DNA from: Triplophysa rosa
Taxonomy: Eukaryota; Chordata; Actinopteri; Cypriniformes; Nemacheilidae
Direction: 5' to 3'
Assembly: GCF_024868665.1 (NCBI RefSeq)
Contig: NC_079891.1
Location: forward strand, 31,394,036-31,458,035
DNA length: 64,000 nucleotides
Below the pieces are notes generated by a model, which saw only the letters and a program-made list of their open reading frames with translations, was not told the DNA's origin and did not search any database. The first letter of the stretch is position 1; every line of letters starts with the position of its first letter. The translations under genes and the position numbers were made by a program. Positions 1 through 10,381 of this stretch are shown one piece after another.

Positions 1-15
1 ACTGGAGGCATGGCT

Positions 16-419
16 TTAAAGGGATGCTTCAGCCAAAAATGAAAATTCTGTCATCATTTACTCAACGTTTACCTCGAGTTGTTCCAAAGCTGGATGAATT
101 TCTTTTATTCTGATGAACACAGAGAAAGATATTTGGAAGAGTGCTTATAACCAAATAGATCTTGCCCAACATTGACTTTCATAGTGGGAAAAATTGCTTT
201 ATCATTTTTTTTGTTCTGTTGAACACAAAAGAAGACATTTTGAAGAATGTAGGACAGCAAACAGTTCTGGGGCACCTTTCACTACCATTGTATTTTTTCC
301 TACTATGGTAGTCAATAACATTCTTCAAGTTATAAGCATTCTTCCAAGCACAGGTTTGGAACTCGAAGGTGAGTAAATGATGATAGAAATTTCATTTTTT
401 GGGTGAAGTATCCCTTTAA
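16..419. mobile_element. Angel-type palindromic TTAA element, copy 1
   Basis: Near full-length palindromic miniature element of about 400 bp. It starts after a TTAA with 'aaagggatgcttcagcc' and ends with 'gggtgaagtatcccttt' before a second TTAA. The outer arms carry 'aaattctgtcatcattta' and its reverse complement, and the centre has a second inverted segment (caaaagaagac...). It encodes nothing; the 60-codon frame inside is part of the repeat. The Angel name is from memory of teleost repeats, and the TTAA target suggests a piggyBac/Kolobok-type transposase in trans. Confidence 0.8.
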
Positions 420-510
420 AGAGAATTTTGAAGTGTGGGATCTTTCTCCTTTTTATGATGTCGAACCCTTGCTTTTGCTAGCAACCACGTAACTATCTAC
501 CCAAGAACAT

Positions 511-883
511 TTAAAGGTTCAATGAAAAGGAGTATCTATTGACAGAAATGCAATATAATATACATAACTATATCTTCAGAGGTGTTTAAAGACCTTACAT
601 AATGAAGCGTCATGTTTACCTTACAATGAGTACATACTACACTGCGTGTCCCCTTGATTAAAATTCGCCATGTTGTTTTTAGTATACCCTAAACAGACAA
701 ACTGCTCTAGAGTCTATTTCGTAAATACGTAATCTCCTTCAGCAAAGAAGCGAAAACGCGATGACATCTTTGTCCTGTGAGAGCCACCGTAGTGCTTCGA
801 AAGGGAGGGGTGGAGTCAGCCGTTGGTTGCAATTCGAAACCTCACCACTAGATGCCACTAAATTTCATACGCTGGACCTTTAC
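511..883. mobile_element. Degraded TTAA miniature element
   Basis: The left end is TTAA plus 'aggttcaatga' and the right end is 'gctggaccttta' plus a degenerate TTAC, giving short inverted termini. The interior ('agtatctattgacagaaatg', 'gccgttggttgcaattcg', 'cctcaccactagatgccac') matches a repeat I recall as very common in teleosts. Non-autonomous and non-coding. Confidence 0.65.
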
Positions 884-2513
884 ATCTAAAAAAAATTCAA
901 CCCTGAGTGTAAACAATAATAATGATACTTGATCAGGGCTGGAAATGAAAGAAAGTGTAGGCAGTGAATTTCAGAGTTCCACTTCACAATGAGAGAATTG
1001 TACCTTTTATCCATGAAAGAGCATCTAAAAACTATAGGCACATTTCATACATAAATACAGCAAGATTGTCTGTATCTTTAAAAATGTAAAATGAAAAAAT
1101 CTCTGACATTTGCAGCAATGCTTGTGATACTTGTCTTTGCATATTTAATTGTTTGTGACATTGTATTTACAAAATAGATTGAAGCAAACTGAAGGGTCCT
1201 GAAGAGCAGATGCACTTTAACCTCTGCAGACACTCAATGATAAGATATCTGAGATGTGCAGTTCACAAGTCACCACGCAGTTGCAGTCTCCTACATGACA
1301 CTGTGCATGTCCACTGCTATAAAGACCTGTTCTAGCTCTCCTTCAGGAAAGCTTTAATGTCCAGTCTGGGAGAATTCCAGAACACTGCCCATTGCATTCA
1401 TTCGAGCCCATTATTGCCACATGAAACTGGTCTGGTCCAGGGGCCAGTCCATCTTTATTTATTTTGCATGGTAATAAATCCACATTAGTTTATGCCAGAT
1501 AAATTAATTCGCCTAAATAATCCCTAACATGATTTTTCTCTTGACATCTTGAATAACCGATATAGCGGAGAAGAGGAAGTAATTCGGACTCAATTTCTTC
1601 TTTGAGCACCAACTCACAACCCTATCCGAGCATTTGTGTAAACCGCTACACCACAACTCCAACAGGTCAGTACATTTCCCCAGTAAAATGACGTGACGTA
1701 AAAATAGCTGATGTTGGTGCTCAGACTTGTAATAGCCTATCAGTTCACAAATATCTTCTTAACTGGAGTCTTTCCAGAAATTCTGTTTTAACTGATTTAT
1801 ATTTTTTGGCTGTATGTGTTGTTTGTGTGCGCATGAGTTTGTGTGTGTCCGCATTGCTCGATGTGGTGAATTTATAGGTTGGCTTCATACCTCTGTCATT
1901 CATGGCAGGTTAGAAAAATAACAGCTTTCACTTTAATTTGATTGATTGTTAAATAGGAGCTTCTGCAGTTTCAGTCAAAACAGTTCTAAATCAAACGTGT
2001 CACAAATTTCCGGATTTAACGAAGGCATCCTAAAGTCAAGCAGCAGAGACACAAAAGTTTATTGTACACACAGATGTGTACGCACACACGCACAAATGTT
2101 TAGGAGGTGCTTGCATGGGCAATTTTCCTTCATAAACATTTGAGAAAAATGTAGCTATCATGTTCACACGCTCGCACATGTTTTTATTGTTGGCTTTTTC
2201 TGCAAATTGTTTGAGATAATTCATTTCTGGTCGTTTTCCCAGTGTGACAAAGAAGCAGTAACAAGGTGCGAAAGCTTTTCGATTCTATAAAGTCTTGAGA
2301 TCGTGTCAAAGGTTTTCCAGTGTGACTTTAATGATCCAAGAGGGAAGTTTTCCTGTCGAGCTTCTCCAATAAAACTCAAAGAATATTAGAATAAAGAGGA
2401 ATAATGAGACACACACAAACACGTACGCCACCATTCCAGCAGACCTTTATCTTTAATGGACTTTGGAGCCCACCTGGACTTCATCATCCCACTCTCTGGA
2501 GCAGCTGTTCTGC
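884..2513. other. Gene-free stretch with possible regulatory motifs
   Basis: No gene seen. The interval 1200-1540 is less AT-rich and holds several TAAT/ATTA cores and a 'ttttgcat' octamer-like word near 1460. Positions 1689-1701 read tgacgtgacgtaa, two overlapping CRE half-sites. Positions 1600-1665 resemble a minus-strand tRNA-derived SINE head ('ggtgtagcggtt'). The two opposing ~60-codon frames near 1946-2224 look like chance. Confidence 0.45.
1600..1665 (-). mobile_element. tRNA-derived SINE head remnant
   Basis: The minus strand reads 'gttgtggtgtagcggttta...atgctcggatagggttgtgagttg', which follows a tRNA-like promoter order (box A-like then a degraded box B). It has no folding tRNA body and no 3' tail. 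The segment at 4880-4938 has a similar order. Weak evidence. Confidence 0.3.
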
Positions 2514-2546
<33 letters not shown>

Positions 2547-2586
2547 GTGCGTGCGTGTGTGTGTGTGTGTATGCATGCGTGTGTGT
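2514..2586. repeat. (GT)n microsatellite, interrupted
   Basis: About 73 bp of alternating purine-pyrimidine GT with several GC and AT interruptions (gcgtgtgtgcgtgcgtg, atgcatgcg). An open frame across it translates to VCVCV repeats, an artefact of the microsatellite. Confidence 0.95.
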
Positions 2587-2884
2587 ATTCTTAGACAGCC
2601 TCTTACTGTGATGGATCAGTATTCCCTCTGCCCTGTGCCCTAGATCTATTAGGAAACAAGTGTGTGTGTTTTGGTCATCTTGCCATACATTACAAATGCA
2701 TTTGTTTTAATTCAGTAGTTGTGTATTATTAGCAACAAGCAATATTCATACCTACATTTTATCACCTTGGAATTATAAGGTCATTTCTGACATTTTTATC
2801 GAAATTGAGTTATTCACATATTCCTATTTTGTGACAAAGTATTTTCATTATGTGATGTTTGCGTGTCAATTTTTACATTTAAAA

Positions 2885-3090
2885 AGTACATTAAAAATCA
2901 TAGTAGTTTCTTAAGTAATTTTACTTTTGTTTTACTTGAGTAAAAGTATGTGCGTAATTATTAAAGGTAAAAAACACGTAAAATGTATTTTATGAGATGT
3001 AGTGGAATAAAAAGTATAACATGCTTCATAATGTAGTGAAGTAAAAATTTCCCAAAGTAAAAACAGTCTAATATAGATACTTAATAAATG
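2885..3090. mobile_element. AT-rich repeat fragment, possible hAT remnant
   Basis: The segment contains 'tttacttgagtaaaagtatg', 'gtgaagtaaaaat' and 'cccaaagtaaaaacag'. This recalls an abundant fish hAT family built on 'agtaaaagtac' words. No terminal repeats or target duplication are visible, so it is probably an internal fragment. Confidence 0.35.
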
Positions 3091-3113
3091 TTCTTGAGAA
3101 ATAAATGTTAACA

Positions 3114-3625
3114 CACTCAAAAAAATGATTTTTGCTGTTTGTTCAATTTACTTAACTTGCTTAAGTTAAATCAACACAACTTTTGGAAAATTTGTTCACA
3201 ACATGATTTTTTTATGTTTAGTCATATAACTGAATCCATTCATGTTGGGACAACATAAAGGAGTTGTGTTGTGTTAACATAAAACACTTACAATTGGGCA
3301 GAGGACTTATATTTTCCAGCATGCTTTGCGTATATTGTTATTGTATATATATATATGTTATTTTATGCATTTTTCAGTAAAAAGAAACACTTTTTAGTGT
3401 TTAATGTTCATTTATCTTTAAGGTTTTGAAGAGTTTGTTATATTTTTGAGTATTGTGGTTACCATTGTTCAGAAAAGCGTTGCCTTTGCTTAGGTCGTGG
3501 GCGGTTACGATCCTTTATTTGCATTTCTGTTGAGTTCTATTAACCTTATTATCTTCTTATTGAAGATAAATGAAGTAATGTCTAATTAGTGTCAAAAATG
3601 TATAATATAAAAAAATTCTTGAGTG
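3114..3625. mobile_element. Miniature DNA transposon with cactcaa termini
   Basis: The left end reads 'cactcaaaaaaatga'; the right end reads 'attcttgagtg', its imperfect reverse complement, giving a 512-bp non-coding element. The interior 'ttcaatttacttaacttgct' is a word I recall from a very common teleost family. No clear target duplication (flanks tgttaaca and cattgaaa). Confidence 0.6.
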
Positions 3626-3892
3626 CATTGAAATAATCTAATCTATAAAATTGGGTTTTTTATAATGGTTTTATGTAAAATATCCATGTATACGACACAA
3701 ATTAATTTAATCAAGACTACTTTGAAGCTCAATATTTCAAAAGTTTGTATCGTTTTTCCATGCTAAACGTTCTAATATTCCTGAAAGTGCTCTTGATAAC
3801 ATCCATTATCTCACCAAAACCACAGGTGAATGAGGACATCAAGTGCATTCATAATACACCAGCATCTGTCAGCATCTCTTCCAGCCAACATT
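3626..3892. other. AT-rich unique sequence
   Basis: I see no gene, RNA or repeat structure here beyond low-complexity AT-rich DNA. Confidence 0.4.
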
Positions 3893-3965
3893 TCTGTGGA
3901 AAGACATGAGGGTGAGTAAATAAAGACAGAATTTACATCTTTGGATGGACTATTCCGCTAAGTTA
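3893..3965. mobile_element. Angel-type terminal fragment, copy 2
   Basis: Only the right end of the family remains: 'gacatgagggtgagtaaat', a 'gacagaattt' block and 'ggatggactattccgctaag', ending near a TTAA. The 'ggtgagtaaa' here mimics a splice donor but belongs to the repeat. Confidence 0.65.
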
Positions 3966-4617
3966 AAAGAAGACAATGTGAAATCATGCTCATAGTGATT
4001 CTAGAGGCTTTTTTATTCACATACTTGCATAATTATATTTATTGTCTTAAAGACCTTAAGACACTTCCATCATTTAAATTTATATCCAGGGTGTCGTTTT
4101 TCTGAGCTCATTCAGTCAGTTCATCTGGTCTCCGATGCACCATTCATCACAAACTCTAAGCCACACCCATCTATCCTTTTCCCTATGTGCCATAGTATAT
4201 ATTTCAATGTATTTTTCTTTCATTCTTTCTTTACAGTGGCCGCACCCTGGTGTGTGTGTGGGTGAGTAACGTCAGTTCTCAAGGTTTGTTTTGAACGTCT
4301 GGCCTCCTAAGCGTGAGGCCCTGATATAGTAGTACTGTGTGTTTACACTTCACTCAGCATATTACCTCTGACTTCTCTTCATACCCTCATGCTGGTATCC
4401 AGCGTGTGTGTGACAGAGACGGAGAAAACAAGACAAGAGAAACCGAATGTGTATTCACAAGCACCGTGGTGGATCATGGAGACACAAACCAGAAAAACAG
4501 CCATAGAGTACATCCTCTCTCTCTTTCAAGCAGACCTTGATCAAGCTGATCAGGTCCTTTCTGAATGGTGTATCCATATGCACACATAAAATACATCCAG
4601 CCATATCTTCTCACTTA
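3966..4617. other. Gene-free stretch with a splice-like microexon pattern
   Basis: No recognisable gene. Positions 4200-4236 are a long pyrimidine tract ending ttacag, followed by 25 bases and gtgagt at 4262. This is reported as a weak finding. Two overlapping frames of 66-67 codons (4337-4589) resemble nothing known. Confidence 0.4.
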
Positions 4618-4876
4618 TAAATAAAAAAGACATCTGTCATCATTTATATATTCTCATGTTGTTTAGAACCTGAATAAAACTACTTAAGGGGAACACAAAA
4701 GAAGATATTTTGAGAAATGTCTCCGTGGTTTTGCATCCATATTATGGAAGTCAATGGGGGGGCCAGTGTTGTTTGGTTACCATTCTTCAAAATATCTTCT
4801 TTTGTGTTCTGCAAAAGAAAGAAAGTCATACAGGTTTGCAAATGATTTTTTTTTCTTGAGTGAACTATTCCTTTAA
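4618..4876. mobile_element. Angel-type element, copy 3
   Basis: Palindromic: 'aacacaaaagaagatatttt' in the left half pairs with 'aaaatatcttcttttgtgtt' in the right half, around a centre with 'ttatggaagtcaatggg'. The right end 'gagtgaactattccttt' precedes TTAA at 4873-4876. The left terminus is eroded. Confidence 0.75.
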
Positions 4877-4879
4877 GTG

Positions 4880-4938
4880 CCAACCTATAGACCTTTAGCT
4901 ACCCGCCCAGAGCTTCAACCACTATACTACACCACCCA
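4880..4938 (-). mobile_element. tRNA-derived SINE head remnant
   Basis: The minus strand reads 'ggtggtgtagtatagtggtt', 'gaagctctgggcgggtagc', then 'aaaggtctataggttgg', the order of a tRNA-derived promoter head. It abuts the right end of Angel copy 3. No 3' body is recognisable. Confidence 0.4.
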
Positions 4939-6324
4939 TGGAGGTGTATGCATGTTATGCATGGCTTCCCATTTACATCACATCCATTAACCCCATGTTA
5001 ATTATTTTTGTCAAGGTTGAAGTGGATACGAGCGTGTTCCAAAATGACCCCACGTTTCAATTTCTCAGGTTTCAAATGGATGTGTTGCTTGTCTATCTGG
5101 CTGGCAGAAAGCAATAAACATCGCACGATGCTCCTGTGCAGCCTCATCTTCTCAGTAAACCTCAGGACCATTTCGATCCTAACAGTATTCATAAACTTAC
5201 TGTTTGTGGTTTTCTCCATTCTTTTCCCAGTCTGGATTCCTGGAATACCTGCGAACAGGCGGGCACGACCCGATGAGGCCACCGGTGGGCTAAAAACAAG
5301 CTTGAAATCTCTCGAGACCAGATGATTGAATTATTTAGTGTATATCTGTAATTGGATCTATTTTTCTACGATGCAGAGGTACCGGAGCAGTTCATTTGTC
5401 TTGTGCCACGGCTCGCTTTAGGGTGGTCTTTTTTGTTTGGAGGGTGCTTGCCAGCCTTTGAATGTTTGAATGGTCATATCTGGTTGTGGAAGCCCCCCCT
5501 GAGCCCCTTTACCAGCTTGCTCTGTTTAACGTGGTCTACATTGCAGCTGCCTCATATGGATTTTATTGTCTAGCAGTGTTTGTTTTCATCTTTTTCTTTA
5601 CATAGGTATTAGAAGATGAAATGTAGTGGCTTAAATGTGTAATATTTCCAACTGTTAGTACTTTATTGACGTGCTGTTTTAATTTCAGTTAAAGCTAAGT
5701 GACTGGACGATATCTGCCGTGACATGTGGTGAGCTTTTGTTTCTTGTATAATGTGCCAGCATGCCTCAAATAGCTGAATTGAAGGCATGGTGCATGTTTA
5801 AAAGAACACACACGCGGTCTATGCATATATATTCTCTTTCCCTTTTTATTTTTTACACGGACACACTCGGCTCGGATGACTGCAGACTTACACTGTAAAA
5901 TTACACTGTTCCTGTCATACAGACTGTCAAGTTATGTTCAGAAACAAAACACACAGAGCCACAGCGATTCAGCGTCTGTTCACAGTAATGCGCAATGAAG
6001 CAATGATGCTGAACTTGCTGTGGTACAAATTCTCCATCATGGCTTCCACTAGCTTTTGGTGGTTTTTGATACAAACTTAACATGTATTTTACTAATAACT
6101 TTATTGTTATATATTTGAGGTAAAATGAGCCAAATCATTTGAAAAAAAAACAATACAATCTTTAATATCTCTACTGTTTCTCATGGACTGCGATGCGATT
6201 AAATGAAGCTTTGAGAGATATCTCAACAATATCCCAAATTTTGCGCAGTATGTATGAAACCATTGTATTTTATTTTGAAATATCATTTTTTAATTATTAA
6301 ATCTTCCTCTGTAGACTGTAGCCC
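4939..6324. other. Gene-free stretch
   Basis: No supported gene. Overlapping frames on both strands at 4998-5325 (94 and 105 codons) resemble no protein. A pyrimidine tract ending cccag at about 5231 precedes an open segment, but the only donor near it (gtgggc) is poor. The rest is ordinary AT-rich DNA. Confidence 0.4.
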
Positions 6325-6395
6325 AGTGCTAGGATCGAACTCGGGTCTTGAGGTTGACTGAAGTGAGTTTTTATCACTGAACTAATGAAGATGCT
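6325..6395 (-). mobile_element. tRNA-like SINE or tRNA pseudogene remnant
   Basis: The minus strand contains 'gagttcgatccta', close to a box B (T-loop) motif, within 'gacccgagttcgatcctagc'. The acceptor and anticodon stems do not form a clean cloverleaf, so I call a retroposed remnant rather than a functional tRNA. Confidence 0.35.
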
Positions 6396-6789
6396 CAATA
6401 ATTGTTGGACCCAAAGGCAGAAGAGTTACAGGCAGGAGGCTTAGATGATTTGAACAAAAAGACTTTCCTTGATTTCCCAAAATGTACAACAAAACGGGAG
6501 CCGAGCTTCCACCAAAAAGTTCAAAAAACAATAAGCAGGTAACATCCACAAAAAAAAAAAAAAAAAATTAGCTTTTTATGTGAAGTTAACACATCCATAG
6601 AAGGCTCAAGACTGAACACAACCGAAAAGAAGAGGCAAGCTTAAATAGACACAAACACAGGTGTAGCTCATAAACATGAGCAGTAACACAATGAAATCTA
6701 TCAGCTGAGGCCACCTAGAGGCTGGGAGAGGCATCACGATGCAGAAGTGGTGATGCCAACTAATGGTTAGGAGAGTCATTACATGCTAG
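6396..6789. repeat. Possible LTR-related repeat with long A tract
   Basis: Sequence such as 'ggacccaaaggcagaag', 'acacaggtgtagctcat' and 'gaggccacctagaggctg' recalls non-coding parts of fish LTR retroelements, but no LTR pair is visible. It holds an 18-A run at 6550-6567. Tentative. Confidence 0.25.
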
Positions 6790-7001
6790 AGTCTTACATC
6801 CTCATGTCATTCTAAACCTGTATGACTGTATTTGCAGAAAACAAAAGAAGATATTTTGAAGAATGTTGGTAACCAAACAACATGGACCCCATTTGCTTAC
6901 ATTGTACAGACAAAAAAGACTTTCTTAAAATAACTTATTTTTGTATATACCGTATATGTTTTATAACAGAATTTTCATTTTTGAGTGAACTTTCCCTTTA
7001 A
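6790..7001. mobile_element. Angel-type element, copy 4
   Basis: Left-half words 'cctcatgtcattctaaacc' and 'caaaagaagatattttgaag' are followed by a rearranged centre and the right end 'ttttgagtgaactttcccttt' before TTAA at 6998-7001. The right arm is largely missing, so this is a truncated palindrome. Confidence 0.7.
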
Positions 7002-7425
7002 GTGTCCTGAGCTATTAAAGAGCAACCTCTGAGTAACTGATAATATATTATTTATGGTGTATTATGACAGAAATAACACTGTTTTATGAAATTATTATTA
7101 ATTTATTTTAAACTTTTACCGTGCATCTTTTTCAAAATGATTAATAGTGCTTCATATTGGCAGCAAAGTCTCTTGCGTATGTGATTAATTGTAGTAAAAG
7201 AGAAACTTCATGCTCACCACTCACCTTATGTCTGGGGTTCCAGTAATGAAACCATTTTTAATTTCCCTCAACTTGAAAAAGAAAGTAAAAACAACACGGG
7301 AAGAAAAAGAATCATAAATCACATCATTGTAAACAGTGCTGACAAGAAGTCTGATCGGAATTTTGATATACGTTTCAGTCAACTTAAAACACCAAAGTAT
7401 GAGTTACACTCTGCGTCAGCACACG

Positions 7426-7426
<1 letters not shown>
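7002..7426. other. Gene-free stretch with a splice-like minus-strand segment
   Basis: No confident gene. Positions 7225-7271 read on the minus strand as an open 47-base segment flanked by ctttctttttcaag and gtgagt (see findings). Otherwise AT-rich DNA. Confidence 0.35.

Positions 7427-7472
<46 letters not shown>
7427..7472. repeat. (GT)n microsatellite, perfect
   Basis: A pure run of 23 TG dinucleotides, ended by tgcgtg. Its length and lack of interruptions suggest it is probably length-polymorphic. Confidence 0.97.
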
Positions 7473-7476
<4 letters not shown>

Positions 7477-8261
7477 ATCTAAACATGTGCTTTAACGTAA
7501 ACTCTCTTGCCCCGTCTTTCTTGCGTGCGTATGCTCTCATACACAACCTAATGTAAACTCACATTGTACACACATGCTGTTGTATTAATTTGCTTTTATT
7601 GTTACAAATTGCAACACTTTCATGTAGAAACACGAGTGACACTAGCCTGAGGCCTGCTCATATCACAACAAAGACTGTCGATATCTCAAAAGATCTGCTC
7701 TGAACTCATGATTAAATGCAGTCTAAGGTAATCGACTCTACTGTTTTTTTAATGAAGCAGTTAAACTACGGTACTATAATAAGTTTCCTTATGTTACTTT
7801 AGAGGGGAATAGTTATTCTAATAAAAGACATGGGAATGGTTTAATGTAATAATATTATCAACACCGCGGTTTTGTTTGTGGCTGTTCTGTTCTTGGTCGC
7901 TGGTTACGTTGTAACGTCAAAGGAAGTTTAGTGCAAATCATAACGTGCTTTTCTTGAAAGTTTTGGTTTACGTCATTAAGCGGTTTGCGAGAGACCAAAA
8001 AGTTTTAAAACTGATGTGTGTTTTTTTTGTATGTTAAAATGCTTTCTCCTCTTCTAGTTTAATGGGCAGAGAGTGGAGTGAAAGCACAGCCTCTGTGGTG
8101 CTTTCAAAACATTACTCAGTTTGTTTGAGCTGTATGACATGCCAACTTCAGCCATAAATGTGAATTTGGTCTTTATTTTTGTAATTCCATTTGATGCCAC
8201 TAGTGGTGCACTTGACCTTACACATGTTAACCCCCCCAAAAATTTAAAATGGGACTTGACA
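7473..8261. other. Gene-free stretch, partly repeat-like
   Basis: No gene. From about 8040 ('gctttctcctcttctag') through 'gatgccactagtggtgcac' to 8250 the sequence looks like an old DNA-transposon fragment and hosts the SINE that follows. A 128-codon minus frame spans this fragment and the SINE and is not credible as a gene. Confidence 0.35.
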
Positions 8262-8381
8262 TTACGGTAGAGCATTGCTTTAACAGTGGTTGTGGGTTTA
8301 GGAACACACATACTGACAAAACTGAATGCATTGTTGCTTTGGATAAAAGCATCTGCCAAATGCATTAAAATGTAAAAAAAA
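8262..8381 (+). mobile_element. tRNA-derived SINE
   Basis: Box A-like 'ggtagagcattg', degraded box B 'ggttgtgggttta', then 'ggaacacacatactgacaaa' and the conserved core 'ctttggataaaagcatctg' + 'ccaaatgcatt', ending in an A-rich tail. This is the structure of HAmo/HE1-type cyprinid SINEs as I recall them. The middle is shortened. Confidence 0.75.
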
Positions 8382-8962
8382 CCTGGATGACTAGTGCAGC
8401 TTGGGTGTGGTCTCGTTTTAGAGGAGGGGATGAAAAACAAGAGTTTTATGATGTCATGTGATGAAAATCGGTTAATTCATCTTTATGTTATCCATATAAG
8501 GATTTATATTTTTGTTTTTGCAAGAAGGATGAAATGAATGTGTTTGTTGTGAACGCATTGTTTACAATAAGACCACGAACATATTATCAAGGTAACTGTA
8601 GGTCAATTTGTATTTTGTGTTGACTAAGCACTTCTCTTATTTTGAAAAGAACACGTGATGCTATTAAATTATGCATATTGTAAACCTGTTATCCTGTCTG
8701 CAGATGGAGGTCATTATCATTTCAGTCCTGATACCTCATTAATTTGGAAAACCACAACCCAGGACGCCATCTGTCAGAATTTCCGTGTTTCAGACAATGA
8801 ACATCATTCAAGACCAAGAGGTCACCACTCACCTTTCATTTGTCTCCCTCCATACTCATCGCTTTCCTGTCATCTCTCACTGGCTTGACAAAGTGTTACT
8901 AGTTTAAAATGCCACATGGGAAAACGGGTACTATTTTAGCCAGAGTTTGTGTAAAAAGAATA
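8382..8962. other. Gene-free stretch
   Basis: No supported feature. A minus-strand donor-like 'gtgagt' lies at about 8835, but all frames beside it contain stops. It shares the word 'tcaccactcacctt' with 7213-7226. Confidence 0.4.
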
Positions 8963-10379
8963 CAGCCGTGGAAAAAGTTAAGAGACCATTCCAAATTTTC
9001 ATTTAATCAGCATTTCTAGATGTATTGTGGCCATTCCAGTCCAGTGTCTGTTGAATTTCAACAAAATCAATGTTTGAATGGTCATCTCTGGTTGGTTATC
9101 ACATTAAAAGTATTTTTGGTAACACTTTACATTAAGGTTCCCTTCATAAAGCATTTATAAATGTGTTCATTAATGATTAATAAGTCATTTACAAATGCAT
9201 TATAAAGCAGTTATAACTGCATAAATAAAAAGGGGGATTCTAACGAAATACCTGCCAAATAGTGAGCCATTTTTAACTCACTTCTTATAAATGCTTAATA
9301 AATGTATTTGTTCATTATTTATTTGACTCGAAGGCATATTCATTATTATCTTGATGTTGTTTGCAAAATAGGCTGTCAGACGGGAGACTGTGGGGTGTTA
9401 TGTTGTTTTTTCTTATTATTGCATATTTCATATCTAATGTCACTTTTCAAACCATGTTGCTAACCTGATCCGATTCCGAATGTCTTACGGTGCCCACCAT
9501 AACGCCTTCAGATCATGATGCTCATCCAAAGCAGTTTTTTCTTGCTTTCCAAAATAAATTCATCAAACTTTTTATCACTTTTTAACACTAAATGCACAAA
9601 GGTTGTTGTAAACTTGTTTGTTTATGATGTTTTATTAATGATTCAATTACTTCCAATAGTTAATCAAAACCAGAAAACATTTATTTTTTATTTATTGTAG
9701 AAACAGAATGCTTGCTCAGAAGGCTACATCGCTGATGTGAATCATATATTTAGAAGATATTTACAAAGTGATCAAAAGTGATGAATTTATCTTGGTAAGC
9801 AAGAAACAACTGCTCTGGATAAGCATCATGATCTGAAGGCGTTCTGGAGGGCACCGTAAGACATTCCTAATCGGATCAGGTAAGCAACATGGTTTGAAAA
9901 GTGACATAAGATATGAAATATATAATAATAAGAAAAACCAACATACAGTCTCCAGTCGGGTAGCATATTTTGCAAATAAATAATAAATAAATACATTTAT
10001 TAAGCATTTATAACATGTGAGTTAAAAATGGCTCACTATTTGGCAGGTTATATTTGCTTTATAAATGACTTATTAATCAGTTGTGAACACATTTACAAAT
10101 GCTTTATAAAGGGAACCTTTATTTTTGCTAAATACATGTACAAATATTACTGATGTATTGCTTAAAAGTGATTATACATTTGTGTTATTTGCAGTATTTG
10201 TGGTCTAAAAAAAATACAGACATATTTTCTGTTATTTAGACCTGTTTCTCCGGTTTTCATTTTCTACAAATAAATGTGAATAGAAACAATATTTTTATTT
10301 GAAATTTGGCTAAATATATTGTTAGTAGTTCACTGAAAATAATTTGTCTATTAATTTAAATAATTTTTTTCTGTCGCTG
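8963..10379. mobile_element. Tc1/mariner-like miniature element, interrupted
   Basis: The left terminus is 'cagccgtggaaaaagtt' after TA (8961-8962); the right terminus is 'tttttttctgtcgctg' before TA (10380-10381). This gives inverted ends and a TA target duplication typical of Tc1/mariner. The element is split: 8963-9117 and about 10122-10379 are its own sequence (roughly 410 bp), and 9118-10121 is a second inserted element. A relative at 52806-53161 lacks the insertion. It encodes no transposase. Confidence 0.75.
9118..10121. mobile_element. Long inverted-repeat (foldback) element
   Basis: The left arm (about 9130-9592) and the right arm (about 9755-10119) are reverse complements over roughly 400 bases with good identity. 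Examples are 'tgccaaatagtgagccattt', 'tgtcttacggtgccc' and 'cgccttcagatcatgatgct' on the left, each with its partner on the right. The left terminus 'ggtaacactttaca' is a common fish repeat end; the matching outer 12 or so bases on the right are lost. The loop (about 9593-9755) is AT-rich. Transcription would give a long hairpin. Confidence 0.85.
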
Positions 10380-10381
10380 TA

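Noticed and set aside
2404..2643. 79-codon frame encoding a VCVCV tract
   Set aside because: Translation of the GT microsatellite.
5008..5325. 105-codon frame and an open segment after a pyrimidine tract at 5231
   Set aside because: No usable donor (gtgggc only), an opposing 94-codon frame overlaps it, and no family is recognised.
6325..6395. Functional tRNA gene on the minus strand
   Set aside because: A box B-like motif is present, but no cloverleaf stems form; treated as a retroposed remnant.
8054..8440. 128-codon minus-strand frame
   Set aside because: Covers an antisense SINE and adjacent repeat sequence.
8775..8890. Minus-strand exon ending at gtgagt (8835)
   Set aside because: All three frames upstream of the donor contain stops and the acceptor is weak.
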